This document shows, piece by piece, positions 1-10,200 of a DNA stretch of 64,000 bases. The notes under the pieces were generated by a model. The model saw nothing but the letters and a program-made list of their open reading frames with translations, was not told where the DNA came from and made no database searches. Made by a program: the position numbers and the translations under genes. The stretch is from Bacteroidota bacterium (lineage in GTDB: Bacteria; Bacteroidota; Ignavibacteria; Ignavibacteriales; Ignavibacteriaceae), in contig JAKAGV010000019.1 of assembly GCA_021815405.1 (NCBI GenBank), forward strand, positions 1 through 64,000. Direction: 5' to 3'. Numbering within the stretch: position 1 is the first letter of the stretch; each line of letters starts with the position of its first letter.

Positions 1-106
1 TTTTAAGTGTGCATATTTTTGAAAAAAGCCCGATTTTAGAGCTTATGAATGTGCTCGATTACAAAACTAAAATACAGTATTCTGCTAACCAATTGAATTT
101 ATTCAA

Positions 107-475
107 CTAATAACCGGACAGTAGTGTGTTTTCATATTTCTTGAATTTATTACTTGCATCTCCGGCAAAAGTGCAATCTAATTCTATTGATATTATTTTT
201 TGAAAATTACTTTTTTGAGAATAGACCATATCACCGAGAAATGTACCTGTTTCAATCAAAGTTTTTATGTCAAATTTTTTCTTAAACTCCTCTATTACTT
301 TTTGTTTGACGATGTGAGGAGGAGGAACAGGCTTTCCTTGACGAATCCATTTATTATAAATCTTTTCTTGTTTTTTCTGAGAGTTCCTTTGTTTAATTCT
401 CAGCTTTTCAAAATTAAATAACACCCAATGAGGGATATGCTTTTTAATTTTTTCTTTCAACATAGAATATTTCAT
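107..475 (-). pseudogene. N-terminal fragment of a class I SAM-dependent methyltransferase-like protein, probably truncated
   Basis: 122 aa ORF with 'LIETGTFLGDMVYSQKSNFQKIISIELD' (motif I-like) that stops soon after; no downstream catalytic region in this frame. Confidence 0.45.
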
Positions 476-534
476 TTTTAAAAGTCTTTATTACCTGCTC
501 TCTATTTATCAAATTTAGAACCGACATCGATTAG

Positions 535-670
535 TTAATAACTTACGTTACGCACAATTAAGGATCTAATTTACTTTGTCATTCCGAACTTGATTCGGAA
601 TCTCATTTTTCAGCATTTTTGGGATGCCGAATCAAGTTCAGCATGACATGTGCATAACGTGAGTTAATAA
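535..670 (+). repeat. MITE-like palindromic element, copy 1
   Basis: 136 bp; ends TTAATAACTTACGTTACGCACA / TGTGCATAACGTGAGTTAATAA form an imperfect inverted repeat; near-identical to the reverse complement of 3745-3880. Confidence 0.85.
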
Positions 671-1222
671 TTTCACTCTAATCTTAAGATATTTCCAAAA
701 ACTTAAGTTTAAATTATAAAATATTTTTTTGAAAACCCGATAAAGTAAAACTTATTTTTGTCCAGAAAAATATAAAATGCTTTCTGATTATAAAGTGAAA
801 GAGGTTCAGACACCATAGGAAATGCCGTTGGGAATAAGGACAGGAATTATATAAGCGTCAACGCCGAAATTTTATAAATTAAAATAGATTCTATGTCCGT
901 TCTGTAGTTCTCTTAAATAATGTTGGTGCTTTGCGCAAAACTTCCTGCTTACAGATTTTTTTCTTGCAGATAAATTTTTGATGACCACTGTTAATACTTT
1001 TTTTTATTTCGTACATTTGAACTGCAAAAAAGCTATTACAATTTAAGCTTTCAACTATTTTGAACCTGCCTGCCGCACTTGTTAACCAGCAAGTAGAGGT
1101 AAGCTTTCACTTAAACTTAATCTCAAAAAAGATTAGTATCAGCAAAAAGGTAATCCGCTAAGGCGGAAATTTTAAATTTATGAAATTGATTTCATAGAAA
1201 ATTTTATTTTTAGAGGTTAATT

Positions 1223-2908
1223 ATGAAAGAAGGATTAAACAAATACAGTAAAAGATTAACTCAAACTCGTTCTCAAGTGGGTTCACAAGCAATGCTGCAC
1301 GGTATTGGATTGACTAATGATGATTTCAAGAAAGCACAAGTTGGCATTGCAAGTATGGGCTGGGAAGGCAACACTTGCAATATGCATCTGAATGACTTAG
1401 CAAAGCTTGTAAAGAAAGGCGTAACAGATGCCGGTTTAATCGGATTAATTTTTCATACTATCGGCGTTAGCGATGGTATAGCAATGGGCACCGAAGGAAT
1501 GAAATATTCATTACCATCAAGAGACATCATTGCTGATTCGATTGAAACTGTAATGAGTGCACAGTGGTATGATTCACTCATTGCAATTCCGGGCTGCGAT
1601 AAAAACATGCCTGGTTCCGTAATGGCAATGGCAAGATTGAACCGACCAGCTATAATGATTTACGGCGGAACAATAAGAGCAGGATATTTTCAGGGAAAGA
1701 AGCTCGACATTGTTTCTGCTTTCGAAGCATACGGGCAATACCTTTCAAAAGAATTTACAGAACAGGATCTTGAAAATGTTCTTCACCATGCTTGTCCCGG
1801 CGCCGGTGCATGCGGTGGAATGTACACCGCAAACACGATGGCTTCTGCGATCGAGACTTTGGGAATGAGTCTTCCTAACAGCTCTTCCTGCCCCGCAAAC
1901 AGCGAGATGAAAACCAAAGAATGCTACGAGACAGGCAAAGCAATTCTTAATTTAATGGAGTTGGATTTAAAACCGAGAGACATTATGACCAAAAAAGCAT
2001 TTGAAAATGCAATCACGGTTGTAATAGCTTTGGGAGGCTCTACAAACGCTGCCCTTCATTTAATTGCAATGGCAAAAGCAACCGGTGTCGATTTAACTTT
2101 AAATGACTTCCAAGAAATCTCTAACCGCACACCTTACATCGCAGATTTGAAGCCAAGCGGCAAATTTGTTATAGAAGATTTATATGAAATCGGAGGCGTT
2201 CCGGCTGTTCAAAAACTTTTATTGAAGGAAGGAATGCTCGACGGAAATTGTATTACGGTAACAGGAAAAACTTTGGGAGAAAATATTGAAAACCTTCCAG
2301 ACTTAAAGGAAGGACAGAAGATAATTTTCCCATTGAATAATCCTATTAAGAAAACAGGGCACTTACAAATTCTTTATGGAAATCTTGCTGAAGAAGGAGC
2401 CGTTGCAAAAATAACAGGCAAGGAAGGATTGAAGTTTAGCGGTCCAGCAAAAGTTTACAACTCCGAAGAAGAAACACTAAAAGCAATCGAAAGAAAAGAA
2501 TTGGCTGCCGGTGATGTTGTAGTTATCCGTTATGAAGGACCGAAAGGCGGACCCGGTATGCGTGAGATGCTTGAAGTAACCGCTGCTATTGTAGGCGCAG
2601 GTTTAGGCAAGAGCGTTGCGCTTATTACAGATGGAAGATTTTCCGGAGGAACTCATGGCTTCGTTGTCGGGCACATTACTCCTGAAGCGCAGGTCGGCGG
2701 AAACTTAGCATTACTAGAAAACGGAGACATAATTACAATCGATGCTGAGAAGAATGTAATATCAGTAGATTTATCCGATGAAGTTCTAGCTGAGCGTAAA
2801 AGCAAATGGATACAGCCTCCTTTCAAAGCAAAGAGCGGAATACTTTATAAATACATAAAAAGCGTTTCATCAGCTTCAGAAGGTTGCGTTACCGACGAAC
2901 TAAACTAA
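1223..2908 (+). CDS. ilvD: Dihydroxy-acid dehydratase
   Basis: 561 aa, full-length IlvD/Edd family motifs ([66 protein letters not shown]). Confidence 0.95.
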   Translation: MKEGLNKYSKRLTQTRSQVGSQAMLHGIGLTNDDFKKAQVGIASMGWEGNTCNMHLNDLAKLVKKGVTDAGLIGLIFHTIGVSDGIAMGTEGMKYSLPSRDIIADSIETVMSAQWYDSLIAIPGCDKNMPGSVMAMARLNRPAIMIYGGTIRAGYFQGKKLDIVSAFEAYGQYLSKEFTEQDLENVLHHACPGAGACGGMYTANTMASAIETLGMSLPNSSSCPANSEMKTKECYETGKAILNLMELDLKPRDIMTKKAFENAITVVIALGGSTNAALHLIAMAKATGVDLTLNDFQEISNRTPYIADLKPSGKFVIEDLYEIGGVPAVQKLLLKEGMLDGNCITVTGKTLGENIENLPDLKEGQKIIFPLNNPIKKTGHLQILYGNLAEEGAVAKITGKEGLKFSGPAKVYNSEEETLKAIERKELAAGDVVVIRYEGPKGGPGMREMLEVTAAIVGAGLGKSVALITDGRFSGGTHGFVVGHITPEAQVGGNLALLENGDIITIDAEKNVISVDLSDEVLAERKSKWIQPPFKAKSGILYKYIKSVSSASEGCVTDELN

Positions 2909-2927
2909 ATCAGTATGACTATATGTT

Positions 2928-2965
2928 CGGATGATTGCATGGATTTAATCTATGCAATCATTCCG
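2928..2965 (+). terminator. Hairpin downstream of ilvD
   Basis: CGGATGATTGCAT..ATGCAATCATTCCG stem (one bulge), 20 bp after the stop codon. Confidence 0.6.
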
Positions 2966-3350
2966 AAACCTTTTACTTATACGTCAACCTAATTTTATTA
3001 CTCCTTCTTTTAATTATTTCTTTTACAATCCATTACTCCCTCAAGGAGTTAGATTTTTTAGGTCGGAGATAACACACACCTGCTTATAATTTTAACGAAA
3101 TAATTTTGAACTCCAACAGAGTGATATAAAAATGCAATCCTTTTAATATTGATTAGAATACAGATCATATTACTAATCTGCGTTATAATGATCTAAATTA
3201 TTAAGTTGATATTTATTTGACTTAATCCAGGTATTTTACAGAACATTCTTTTCCATTTAATTCAAAAGTTACTATTAAAATCCCTGCTTTTTCATGTAAA
3301 AAAGCATTTGTAAGCCTGTAATTGATTTTAGCAGATATGTTCCAAACCGG

Positions 3351-3602
3351 AAATATTCTGCTAAACTCCGGCAGATATCAACTGAAACCAGGCGAATATC
3401 AGCTGGAGTCCGGAAAGTATCAGCTGGAGTCCGGAAAGTATCAGCTGGAGTCAGGAAAGTATCAGCTGGACTCCGGAAAGTATCAACTGGAGTCAGGAAA
3501 GCATCAACTGAAGCCAGCAAAGTATCATCTGGAGTCAGGAAAGTATCAACTGGAGCCAGGAAAGTATCAACTGAAATCCGGCAGGTATCAACTATAATCC
3601 GG
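3351..3602. repeat. Tandem array of 12 x 21 bp (consensus AAAGTATCAGCTGGAGTCCGG), plus a partial 13th unit
   Basis: Hand-parsed: every unit is exactly 21 nt with no indels; edge units are most diverged. Confidence 0.95.
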
Positions 3603-3744
3603 CGAATATCAGCTAAAAAGAAAAATAAGCAACTAAAGATAAGTAAATAATAGCCTTGTGATTTTATATCACAATTAATATTTGTGAATTGATAATAATC
3701 CGGAATATTTTTCCTTCACTTATAAATTTATCTTCATTTTAAAT

Positions 3745-3880
3745 TTAATAACTCACGTTACGCACATGTCATGCTGAACTTGATTCAGCATCCCAAAAAT
3801 GCTGAAAAATGAGATTCCGAATCAAGTTCGGAATGACAAAGTAAATTAGATCCTTAATTGTGCGTAACGTAAGTTAATAA
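3745..3880 (-). repeat. MITE-like palindromic element, copy 2 (inverted relative to copy 1)
   Basis: 136 bp; reverse complement differs from 535-670 at only a few positions. Confidence 0.85.
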
Positions 3881-3888
3881 AATAAAAA

Positions 3889-3911
3889 GGCGGATGCATT
3901 TCGCACCCGCC
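3889..3911 (-). terminator. Intrinsic terminator of the 3943-5796 gene
   Basis: Minus strand GGCGGGTGCGAAATGCATCCGCC followed by TTTTTATT. Confidence 0.8.
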
Positions 3912-3942
3912 CATTAAATAACTTCAGTATTTTCTACGAAAA

Positions 3943-5796
3943 TTATTTCATCAGCATCATCTTTTGAATCTTAATTTGATTTCCTTGACGTAACTGATAG
4001 AAATAAACTCCTGAGGAAAGCTTCGATGCATCAAAGTTTATCGAATAAGCTTGTCCGTTGGTTGCGATACCATTAAACAAGGTTGAAACTTCTTGCCCGA
4101 GTACGTTGTAAACTTTCAGAGTAGTCAATCCGGTTTTATCTACTGAAAACTTTATTACAGTAGCTGGGTTGAAAGGATTGGGATAATTCTGAGAAAGATT
4201 AAAAGTAGTCGGTGCTGAAATTACTTGAGCTTCAACAACATTGCTATATTCAAACTTACCGCTGTAATCAATCTGTTTCAAACGGTAAGAGTAACTGCCT
4301 GGTTTCAGGTTTTCATCAATAAATGAATAAGCATTTCCTGTGGTTGAATTTCCGTTGCCTTTAACAAAAGCAATCTTGGAATAGCTAACACCATCAGAGC
4401 TTCTCTCAACATCAAAGCCCGAATTGTTAGTCTCAGTTGCAGTCTGCCAGGTTAATGTAACAGACTTCTGGTTAACAGCAGCAGTAAATGAAGAAAGTTC
4501 TACAGGCAAAGTACCGGCTGGTAGAAAATCAGTTGTGTATCTTGGCAGTACTTGATATCCGCCTACACCGGAAGAAGCGAACTGAGAACCAATGCCAATA
4601 ACATCAACTGGCCAGGTAGGTTCTGTCATCTGATATAATTTGGTATCCGAATCGATATAGAGTTGAAGCGTATCAGCGCTGTTAGCATCTTTCACATAAA
4701 CTGATTTATTTGAAGATGTCGTTGGCCATGTACCGCTTGTTTTTGAAACTCCGACAAAACAGATTAAATGAGATTCATATTTTTCAGCATTAGTCAGATA
4801 TTCTTGGACGGTTAATCTTTCAGGTTGTGGCAATACAGCGTTTTGCTTAACAACAACTACGCTGCTTGTATCTGAATCAATATAAGGATTAATTTCAAGT
4901 AATCCATTATACATTATAGTGCTGCCAACAACAGTAACGCTGTCACCAAGATTTAATGATGGCATAAATTTTAACCCGTAGGAAAATAAATCAATTCCAT
5001 CAGTTCCATCCCAGATATAATACGATTTGTTAGATGTTTGATAGTTTGGCGAAATAACAACGCCTGAAACAGCAACTAATGTATCTCCACCGGAACTTTT
5101 CATAGTTCTTGCATTAGCCAAGGTAGTTTGGGGAGCCGTTTCTCCAAAAATCTGAGCATATTGTGTGTTTATATATTTAGAAGTAGAAGATGAAGTAGCA
5201 TCATACCAAGGATAAATCCTAAAATAAAGCGATTGTCCTTCTTTAACTAGAACCTTTAGTCTATAACCATAATGAGATAGAGAATCTCTGTAGGGAACAA
5301 CACCTGTATCTGCTGGATTTAACAGTGTTCTAGTAGCGAAAGTTGGATCTGAAGAATAATATAGATTTGCTCTAATATGATCTGTAGTTCCACTGGCACC
5401 AAGATAAATGGAGACGGAGTCTACAATAAATGCATTGCCGGACTTAGGAGCCGCTGTAAATTGAATCCATCTGTTAGGATTCTCAAGTGTATCACTCCCG
5501 CCCCAGCTTACTGCAGTACCGTTAATAGCAGGATACCACCGCATCGCTTTGGTTACACCAGGAATCGGACTGTTTGGAGCTCCGCCGGACATATCTTTGA
5601 TCGCTAAAGTATCTCCGTGTGTAACTACTTGCGCCGTAATATTTCCAACGGTAGTAGTAGGAGATAAAGAGTCTGCACCAAAAAGATTCCAGGTAACCGA
5701 AGCTGCTGATTGCCCGAAAGTTAAAGAAGCTGAAAAGACAAGAGCCAGGAAAAAGAAAAGAGAAGAACGTACCAATCGTGTTTTCATACGATTCAC
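3943..5796 (-). CDS. Secreted protein with OB-fold-like repeats and T9SS type A C-terminal sorting domain
   Basis: Signal peptide MNRMKTRLVRSSLFFFLALVFSASLTFG; C-terminus NYPNPFNPATVIKFSVD...LKVYNVLGQEVSTL...LSSGVYFYQLRQG...KMMLMK. Confidence 0.85.
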   Translation of the reverse strand: MNRMKTRLVRSSLFFFLALVFSASLTFGQSAASVTWNLFGADSLSPTTTVGNITAQVVTHGDTLAIKDMSGGAPNSPIPGVTKAMRWYPAINGTAVSWGGSDTLENPNRWIQFTAAPKSGNAFIVDSVSIYLGASGTTDHIRANLYYSSDPTFATRTLLNPADTGVVPYRDSLSHYGYRLKVLVKEGQSLYFRIYPWYDATSSSTSKYINTQYAQIFGETAPQTTLANARTMKSSGGDTLVAVSGVVISPNYQTSNKSYYIWDGTDGIDLFSYGLKFMPSLNLGDSVTVVGSTIMYNGLLEINPYIDSDTSSVVVVKQNAVLPQPERLTVQEYLTNAEKYESHLICFVGVSKTSGTWPTTSSNKSVYVKDANSADTLQLYIDSDTKLYQMTEPTWPVDVIGIGSQFASSGVGGYQVLPRYTTDFLPAGTLPVELSSFTAAVNQKSVTLTWQTATETNNSGFDVERSSDGVSYSKIAFVKGNGNSTTGNAYSFIDENLKPGSYSYRLKQIDYSGKFEYSNVVEAQVISAPTTFNLSQNYPNPFNPATVIKFSVDKTGLTTLKVYNVLGQEVSTLFNGIATNGQAYSINFDASKLSSGVYFYQLRQGNQIKIQKMMLMK

Positions 5797-6175
5797 CTTT
5801 TATTTATTTGAAAAAATGTCTCAACTACTAATTGTATCTCATCAATCAGATAGTTGATGACCCTATTTATTAGAATTTAATTTTTTACTTTGAAATAATT
5901 AATTCGATCTCCATTTATACATAATAACGATATTATCTAAGCAGTTTCCCATTCATATCATATATAATAATTTATATTGATTTTAATTTACGGAACTAAA
6001 TCTAAAAAGTAAATTTATTTTTAAATTTTTTTAGTTTTAGAAGATTTGTAACTTTACGTAAAGAGGACATGATTGCCAATATTGGAGTTGAGATTTGACT
6101 TAAATATTATAGTATGTAGCTTCGATTTATTTTTCCCACTCTCGTTGTTTTAATTAAGATTGTTATTTACTTCCC

Positions 6176-6409
6176 TTAACCTAATCCTAAAAAATCAATT
6201 AACTTGTTATGAGCATCCGGTGGAAGTTCAACATTATATTTTTTGTAGAAGTCAATGGTTTTTTCTACAGACTTGAAATAATTGCTGCAATCCGGGCATT
6301 CATCTAAATGGTTTTTAATCTCAATGCATTTAGGTGAATCAAGGTCCTCGCCAAGACTCTCGCAGATATGGCTCATAACATCTTTACAAGTAATTTTTTC
6401 TATTTTCAT
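6176..6409 (-). CDS. Small zinc-finger anti-sigma factor-like protein
   Basis: 77 aa with HLDECPDCSNYF (H-x3-C-x2-C); overlaps the sigma factor end by 4 bp. Confidence 0.7.
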   Translation of the reverse strand: MKIEKITCKDVMSHICESLGEDLDSPKCIEIKNHLDECPDCSNYFKSVEKTIDFYKKYNVELPPDAHNKLIDFLGLG

Positions 6410-6996
6410 TTTTGGAACGCCTTATTAATTTCTTTTCTTAAAAAAGCCCTCGCTCTATGCAATCTTGATTTTACAGCCGGAACAGAAAGTTCTGTAATCT
6501 TTCCAGTCTCTTCAGTCGACAGTCCTTCAACGTCTCTCAATAAAAATACTACTCTATAATCGGGTGAAAGTTTTTGAATGGCTTCATCGAGAATATTTTT
6601 CAGTTCGCTGTTTTCAACCACATTAGTTGGAACAGAATCCCAACCTGCAGCATAACTGCTATCATACAAACCATCATCTTCATCAATTGATATCGATTCA
6701 TACTTTTTCTTTCGGGCTTCCATTAAACAGTGGTTGGCAACAATTCTGTAAAGCCATGTAGATAGTTTAGATTTACCGTCAAACTGATGCAGAGACTTAA
6801 TCATGCTTAAAAAAGTCTCCTGCATTATATTTTCAGCCTTAAGAGAATCCCGGCAAATCTTGAAAGCAAAATTATAAACAGTTTTTTCGTAGAGCTTAAC
6901 AAGCTCAGACATCGCATTCCTGTCGCCGTTCTTAGCCGATTCTATTATTTGCTGTTCGTCCATCTGATGCACAATTTCTGTTAAAGATTCATTCAA
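6406..6996 (-). CDS. ECF-family RNA polymerase sigma factor
   Basis: Region 2 'SKLSTWLYRIVANHCLMEARKKK' and region 4 'LSPDYRVVFLLRDVEGLSTEETGKITELSVPAVKSRLHRARAFLR'. Confidence 0.92.
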   Translation of the reverse strand: MNESLTEIVHQMDEQQIIESAKNGDRNAMSELVKLYEKTVYNFAFKICRDSLKAENIMQETFLSMIKSLHQFDGKSKLSTWLYRIVANHCLMEARKKKYESISIDEDDGLYDSSYAAGWDSVPTNVVENSELKNILDEAIQKLSPDYRVVFLLRDVEGLSTEETGKITELSVPAVKSRLHRARAFLRKEINKAFQK

Positions 6997-7135
6997 AAAA
7001 TAAATTCAAATTTAACATAAAACAGACTTTTACGAAATTACCATTTATCACATTTAAATCCGTTTCCTATTTCTAAATATTTCATTATAATTAGAATGTA
7101 TGTTAAAATTTGTAATGAAAATATAATTAGAAACT

Positions 7136-9220
7136 ATGCAACGATACAAAGACACCGAACCGTTGATGAAGAATCGGCTTTTTACAGGTATTGATTCATC
7201 TAAATTTAAAATGAAACTGCGACAGAATAATTTTCTTTCTTACAGGGAAGGAGATATCATCTTTCAAAAAGGAGACGCATCTGAAAATGTTTATCTTATC
7301 CTTGAAGGAGAAGTAAAATTAAAAATGCATTCTGCAGAAAGCGGAACAAATATTTATCGCAAAGGGAAGAATGATTTCTTCGGCGAAACAGAATTTTTAA
7401 GTAAAGTCCCTCGCAATTCGTCGGCAATTGCCAATACCGACTGCATTTTATACACGTTGATAAGAAAAGAACTGTACGAATTAATTTCTGCTAACAAAAC
7501 AATAAGAAAAACATTAAATGGCGAAGAGCTGGAATCCGTCGGATCAGAGGCAGAAAAAAATGAGGTTGAGGAAGAAGCAATTTCCGAAGATCAAAATATA
7601 GGCGGATCTGAAGAGTTAACAGAAAGTCAATTATCAAACGAAGAAATCCCGGAAACTTCGCAAAATAATTTTGAAGATATTATCTCCAGTTCTGATCACG
7701 AAGAAACAATTGAATTTCCTAATGAAGAATATATAGAAGACGGAATTACTCTGAGTGATATAAATAATGATCAGTTAGAAAACAACATTACTGAACAAAA
7801 CTTGGATGAAATGACCGAGCAGAACTTTGAAGAAAAACCGGATGAAAGTTTCTTCTCAAACGAACCTGATCAACTTAATAAAATTGAAGAAGAAAATTTT
7901 CCCGGGGTAAATGAGTATGAGATTGAAAATCTCATCAAGGAAAGCAATGACGATAATAGCTTATTTTCAGAGCCGACGATTGAAATGCCGGAAACAACCG
8001 AGCAAGACACTGAATCTTTTATCGACTATAAGAAATTATATCAAGCGATAAAAAAAATATATTCCGGAAATGAGCTTGAGCAAACCGTTCGCTCAACAAT
8101 TGAAGCACTGATCGAATTGTTTGATGCGCAAATTATAAGAATTTTTATTGTTGAAAAAAGCACGGATGAACTTTGGTCTTATCCTTTTATGGATAACAGC
8201 GAAGAAATAAAGAAAGTTAAGCTTGGCGAAGGTTTAGTCGGCAGTGCTGCATTAACACATGAAGTGATAAATCTAAACGAACCAATGGCAGATGCCAGAT
8301 ATAATCCATATGTCGATTCCGTTGAAAATATTATAATCGAAGATATGATTTTGTTTCCAGTGCTTAATAGAAGCCAGGAGCTTACTGCTGTCTTACAGAT
8401 GATTAACAGCGGAAAGAATGGATTTACAGCTTCAGATATTGAAACACTTTCTACTATTTCAGCCGATATTTCAGAAGCTATTGAAAGGGTAAAATCAGAA
8501 CCAAAGCCGGATACCGATAAAGATAAAAAATTAGTTTCTCCAGTTGCAACAAAAACCATCGAAGACGAATATACTTACTTTCGTAAGGCTTCGGAATTTC
8601 TGACTAATGATATAAAAACCTCTTCATCTCTTTTAATGCGCTATCTTGCTTTTATCAAAAAGAAATCTGAAAGCGACGAAATAAAAAATGCTTCCAGCCT
8701 TGCACTTCAGCAGGCAGAAATTATTCTGAAGGATACAATAACAGTATCTGATTTTATTAACGGCAGGTCTTCTCTTAAAAAAGAAACACTAAATATACGG
8801 AAGACCATAGATGAGATTTTAGAATTACTTGCGGAGTATGCTGAGTCAAGAAAAGTAAAGCTTTTTAAGAAGTGCCTGGTAGATGCGTCTGTTAATATTG
8901 ATAAGCAATCTTTTTACCTGGCATGCTACCAGATAGTTAAAAATGCATGCGATGCTTTGCCTGAAGGCGGAAATATTTATGTTACTTGCGATAATGTATT
9001 GAATAATCTTATGATAGAATTTAAAGATACAGGCAAAGGAGTGAGTGAAGATATCAAAGGGAAAATCTTCGATCCTTTCTTTTCATTTCCGGAAGGTAAG
9101 CCTGGACTGGGACTTTCAATTGCAAGCAAAATTATAAAAGATCATGGCGGAGAATTAAACTTAAATCCGGAGGTTAGCGAAGGAGCTTCGTTTATAATCT
9201 CTCTGCCTGTTGCCGGGTAA
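7136..9220 (+). CDS. Cyclic nucleotide-binding domain - acidic linker - GAF - HATPase_c signalling protein (histidine-kinase-like)
   Basis: CNB domain (GDIIFQKGDASENVYLILEGEVKLK), GAF, HATPase N/G boxes (NACDALPEGG, DTGKGV, FDPFFSF, GLGLSIA). Confidence 0.88.
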   Translation: MQRYKDTEPLMKNRLFTGIDSSKFKMKLRQNNFLSYREGDIIFQKGDASENVYLILEGEVKLKMHSAESGTNIYRKGKNDFFGETEFLSKVPRNSSAIANTDCILYTLIRKELYELISANKTIRKTLNGEELESVGSEAEKNEVEEEAISEDQNIGGSEELTESQLSNEEIPETSQNNFEDIISSSDHEETIEFPNEEYIEDGITLSDINNDQLENNITEQNLDEMTEQNFEEKPDESFFSNEPDQLNKIEEENFPGVNEYEIENLIKESNDDNSLFSEPTIEMPETTEQDTESFIDYKKLYQAIKKIYSGNELEQTVRSTIEALIELFDAQIIRIFIVEKSTDELWSYPFMDNSEEIKKVKLGEGLVGSAALTHEVINLNEPMADARYNPYVDSVENIIIEDMILFPVLNRSQELTAVLQMINSGKNGFTASDIETLSTISADISEAIERVKSEPKPDTDKDKKLVSPVATKTIEDEYTYFRKASEFLTNDIKTSSSLLMRYLAFIKKKSESDEIKNASSLALQQAEIILKDTITVSDFINGRSSLKKETLNIRKTIDEILELLAEYAESRKVKLFKKCLVDASVNIDKQSFYLACYQIVKNACDALPEGGNIYVTCDNVLNNLMIEFKDTGKGVSEDIKGKIFDPFFSFPEGKPGLGLSIASKIIKDHGGELNLNPEVSEGASFIISLPVAG

Positions 9221-9296
9221 CAATTCTTTATAATTTATTCTGGAAATAGCTTATACTTTGTTCGTTATTATTATATTAAATGACTTTTACCTTTAA

Positions 9297-10193
9297 ATGT
9301 CCTACAATTTAATTACAATCCTCGGACCAACAGCAACAGGTAAAACGAAGCTTGCTGCACAGCTTGCTTATGAATTTAACGGCGAAATAATTTCTGCAGA
9401 CTCGCGTCAGGTATATAAAGGAATGGATATAGGCACAGGTAAAGATTTATCGGATTACACCATCAACGGAAAACAAATTCCGTATCATCTTATTGATATC
9501 ATTAGCCCCAAAGAAGAATTTAATCTATTCCTATTTAAGAAATACTTCAATCAAGCTTTTACTGAAATAAAAAACAAAAGTACGCTGCCTTTCTTTGCCG
9601 GCGGTTCAGGACTTTATCTTAGCAGCATTCTCCAAAACTACAAACTGAATGCAGCGAGTGATGATAAAGATAAAGTCAATGAGCTTAGATTAAAAGATAT
9701 TGATGAACTGCAAGAAATACTTATCGATTTAAATCCAAAGCTTCACAATTCAACCGACCTTATTGACAAAGAAAGAATTATTAAAGCAATTGTTATCGCG
9801 GAAGCATCTTCACCTATTGAAGAGCTTGAAATTAATTCTTTAAATATTGGAATAATGCCGGATCGGCAGGAAATAAAAAGAAGAATTACCGAAAGATTAA
9901 AATACCGGCTTCGACACGGAATGATTGAAGAAGTTGAAAGACTTGTTAAAGAAGGAGTAACTTATGATAAGCTTAATTTTTTCGGGCTTGAATATAAATT
10001 TACTGGTCTTTATCTGAAAGGCGAACTTAATTACAATGATATGTTTCAGAAGCTAAATAGCGCAATCCATCAATTTGCAAAGAGGCAGGTAACATGGTTC
10101 CGTAAGATGGAGCGTGAAGGAGTAAAAATAAACTGGATAGACTCACCAGATTTTGAGAGAACAAGTAATATAGTTAAAGAGTCGATGGAATAG
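9297..10193 (+). CDS. miaA: tRNA dimethylallyltransferase
   Basis: ILGPTATGKTKLAAQLAYEFNGEIISADSRQVYKGMDIGTGK. Confidence 0.95.
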   Translation: MSYNLITILGPTATGKTKLAAQLAYEFNGEIISADSRQVYKGMDIGTGKDLSDYTINGKQIPYHLIDIISPKEEFNLFLFKKYFNQAFTEIKNKSTLPFFAGGSGLYLSSILQNYKLNAASDDKDKVNELRLKDIDELQEILIDLNPKLHNSTDLIDKERIIKAIVIAEASSPIEELEINSLNIGIMPDRQEIKRRITERLKYRLRHGMIEEVERLVKEGVTYDKLNFFGLEYKFTGLYLKGELNYNDMFQKLNSAIHQFAKRQVTWFRKMEREGVKINWIDSPDFERTSNIVKESME

Positions 10194-10200
10194 CGCAAGT

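Noticed and set aside
3322-3597. ORF of YQLESGK heptads as a protein-coding gene
   Set aside because: The frame is open only because the DNA repeat period is 21 nt; TTG start, no evident RBS, opposite strand equally open. Treated as a DNA repeat.
3351-3602. CRISPR array
   Set aside because: No spacers between units, period too short, no cas genes in the window.
535-3880. IS-element composite transposon
   Set aside because: No transposase ORF in or beside the 136-bp repeats; MITE-like is the most that can be supported.
5549-5857. Plus-strand ORF overlapping the T9SS gene start
   Set aside because: Antisense to the signal peptide region of a confident CDS; composition is not protein-like.
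8179-8559. Antisense ORF in the CNB-GAF kinase gene
   Set aside because: Fully embedded in a well-supported CDS; no family match. The same applies to the other antisense ORFs in the track, e.g. 27596-27856, 39677-40150, 54405-54686, 62503-62976.
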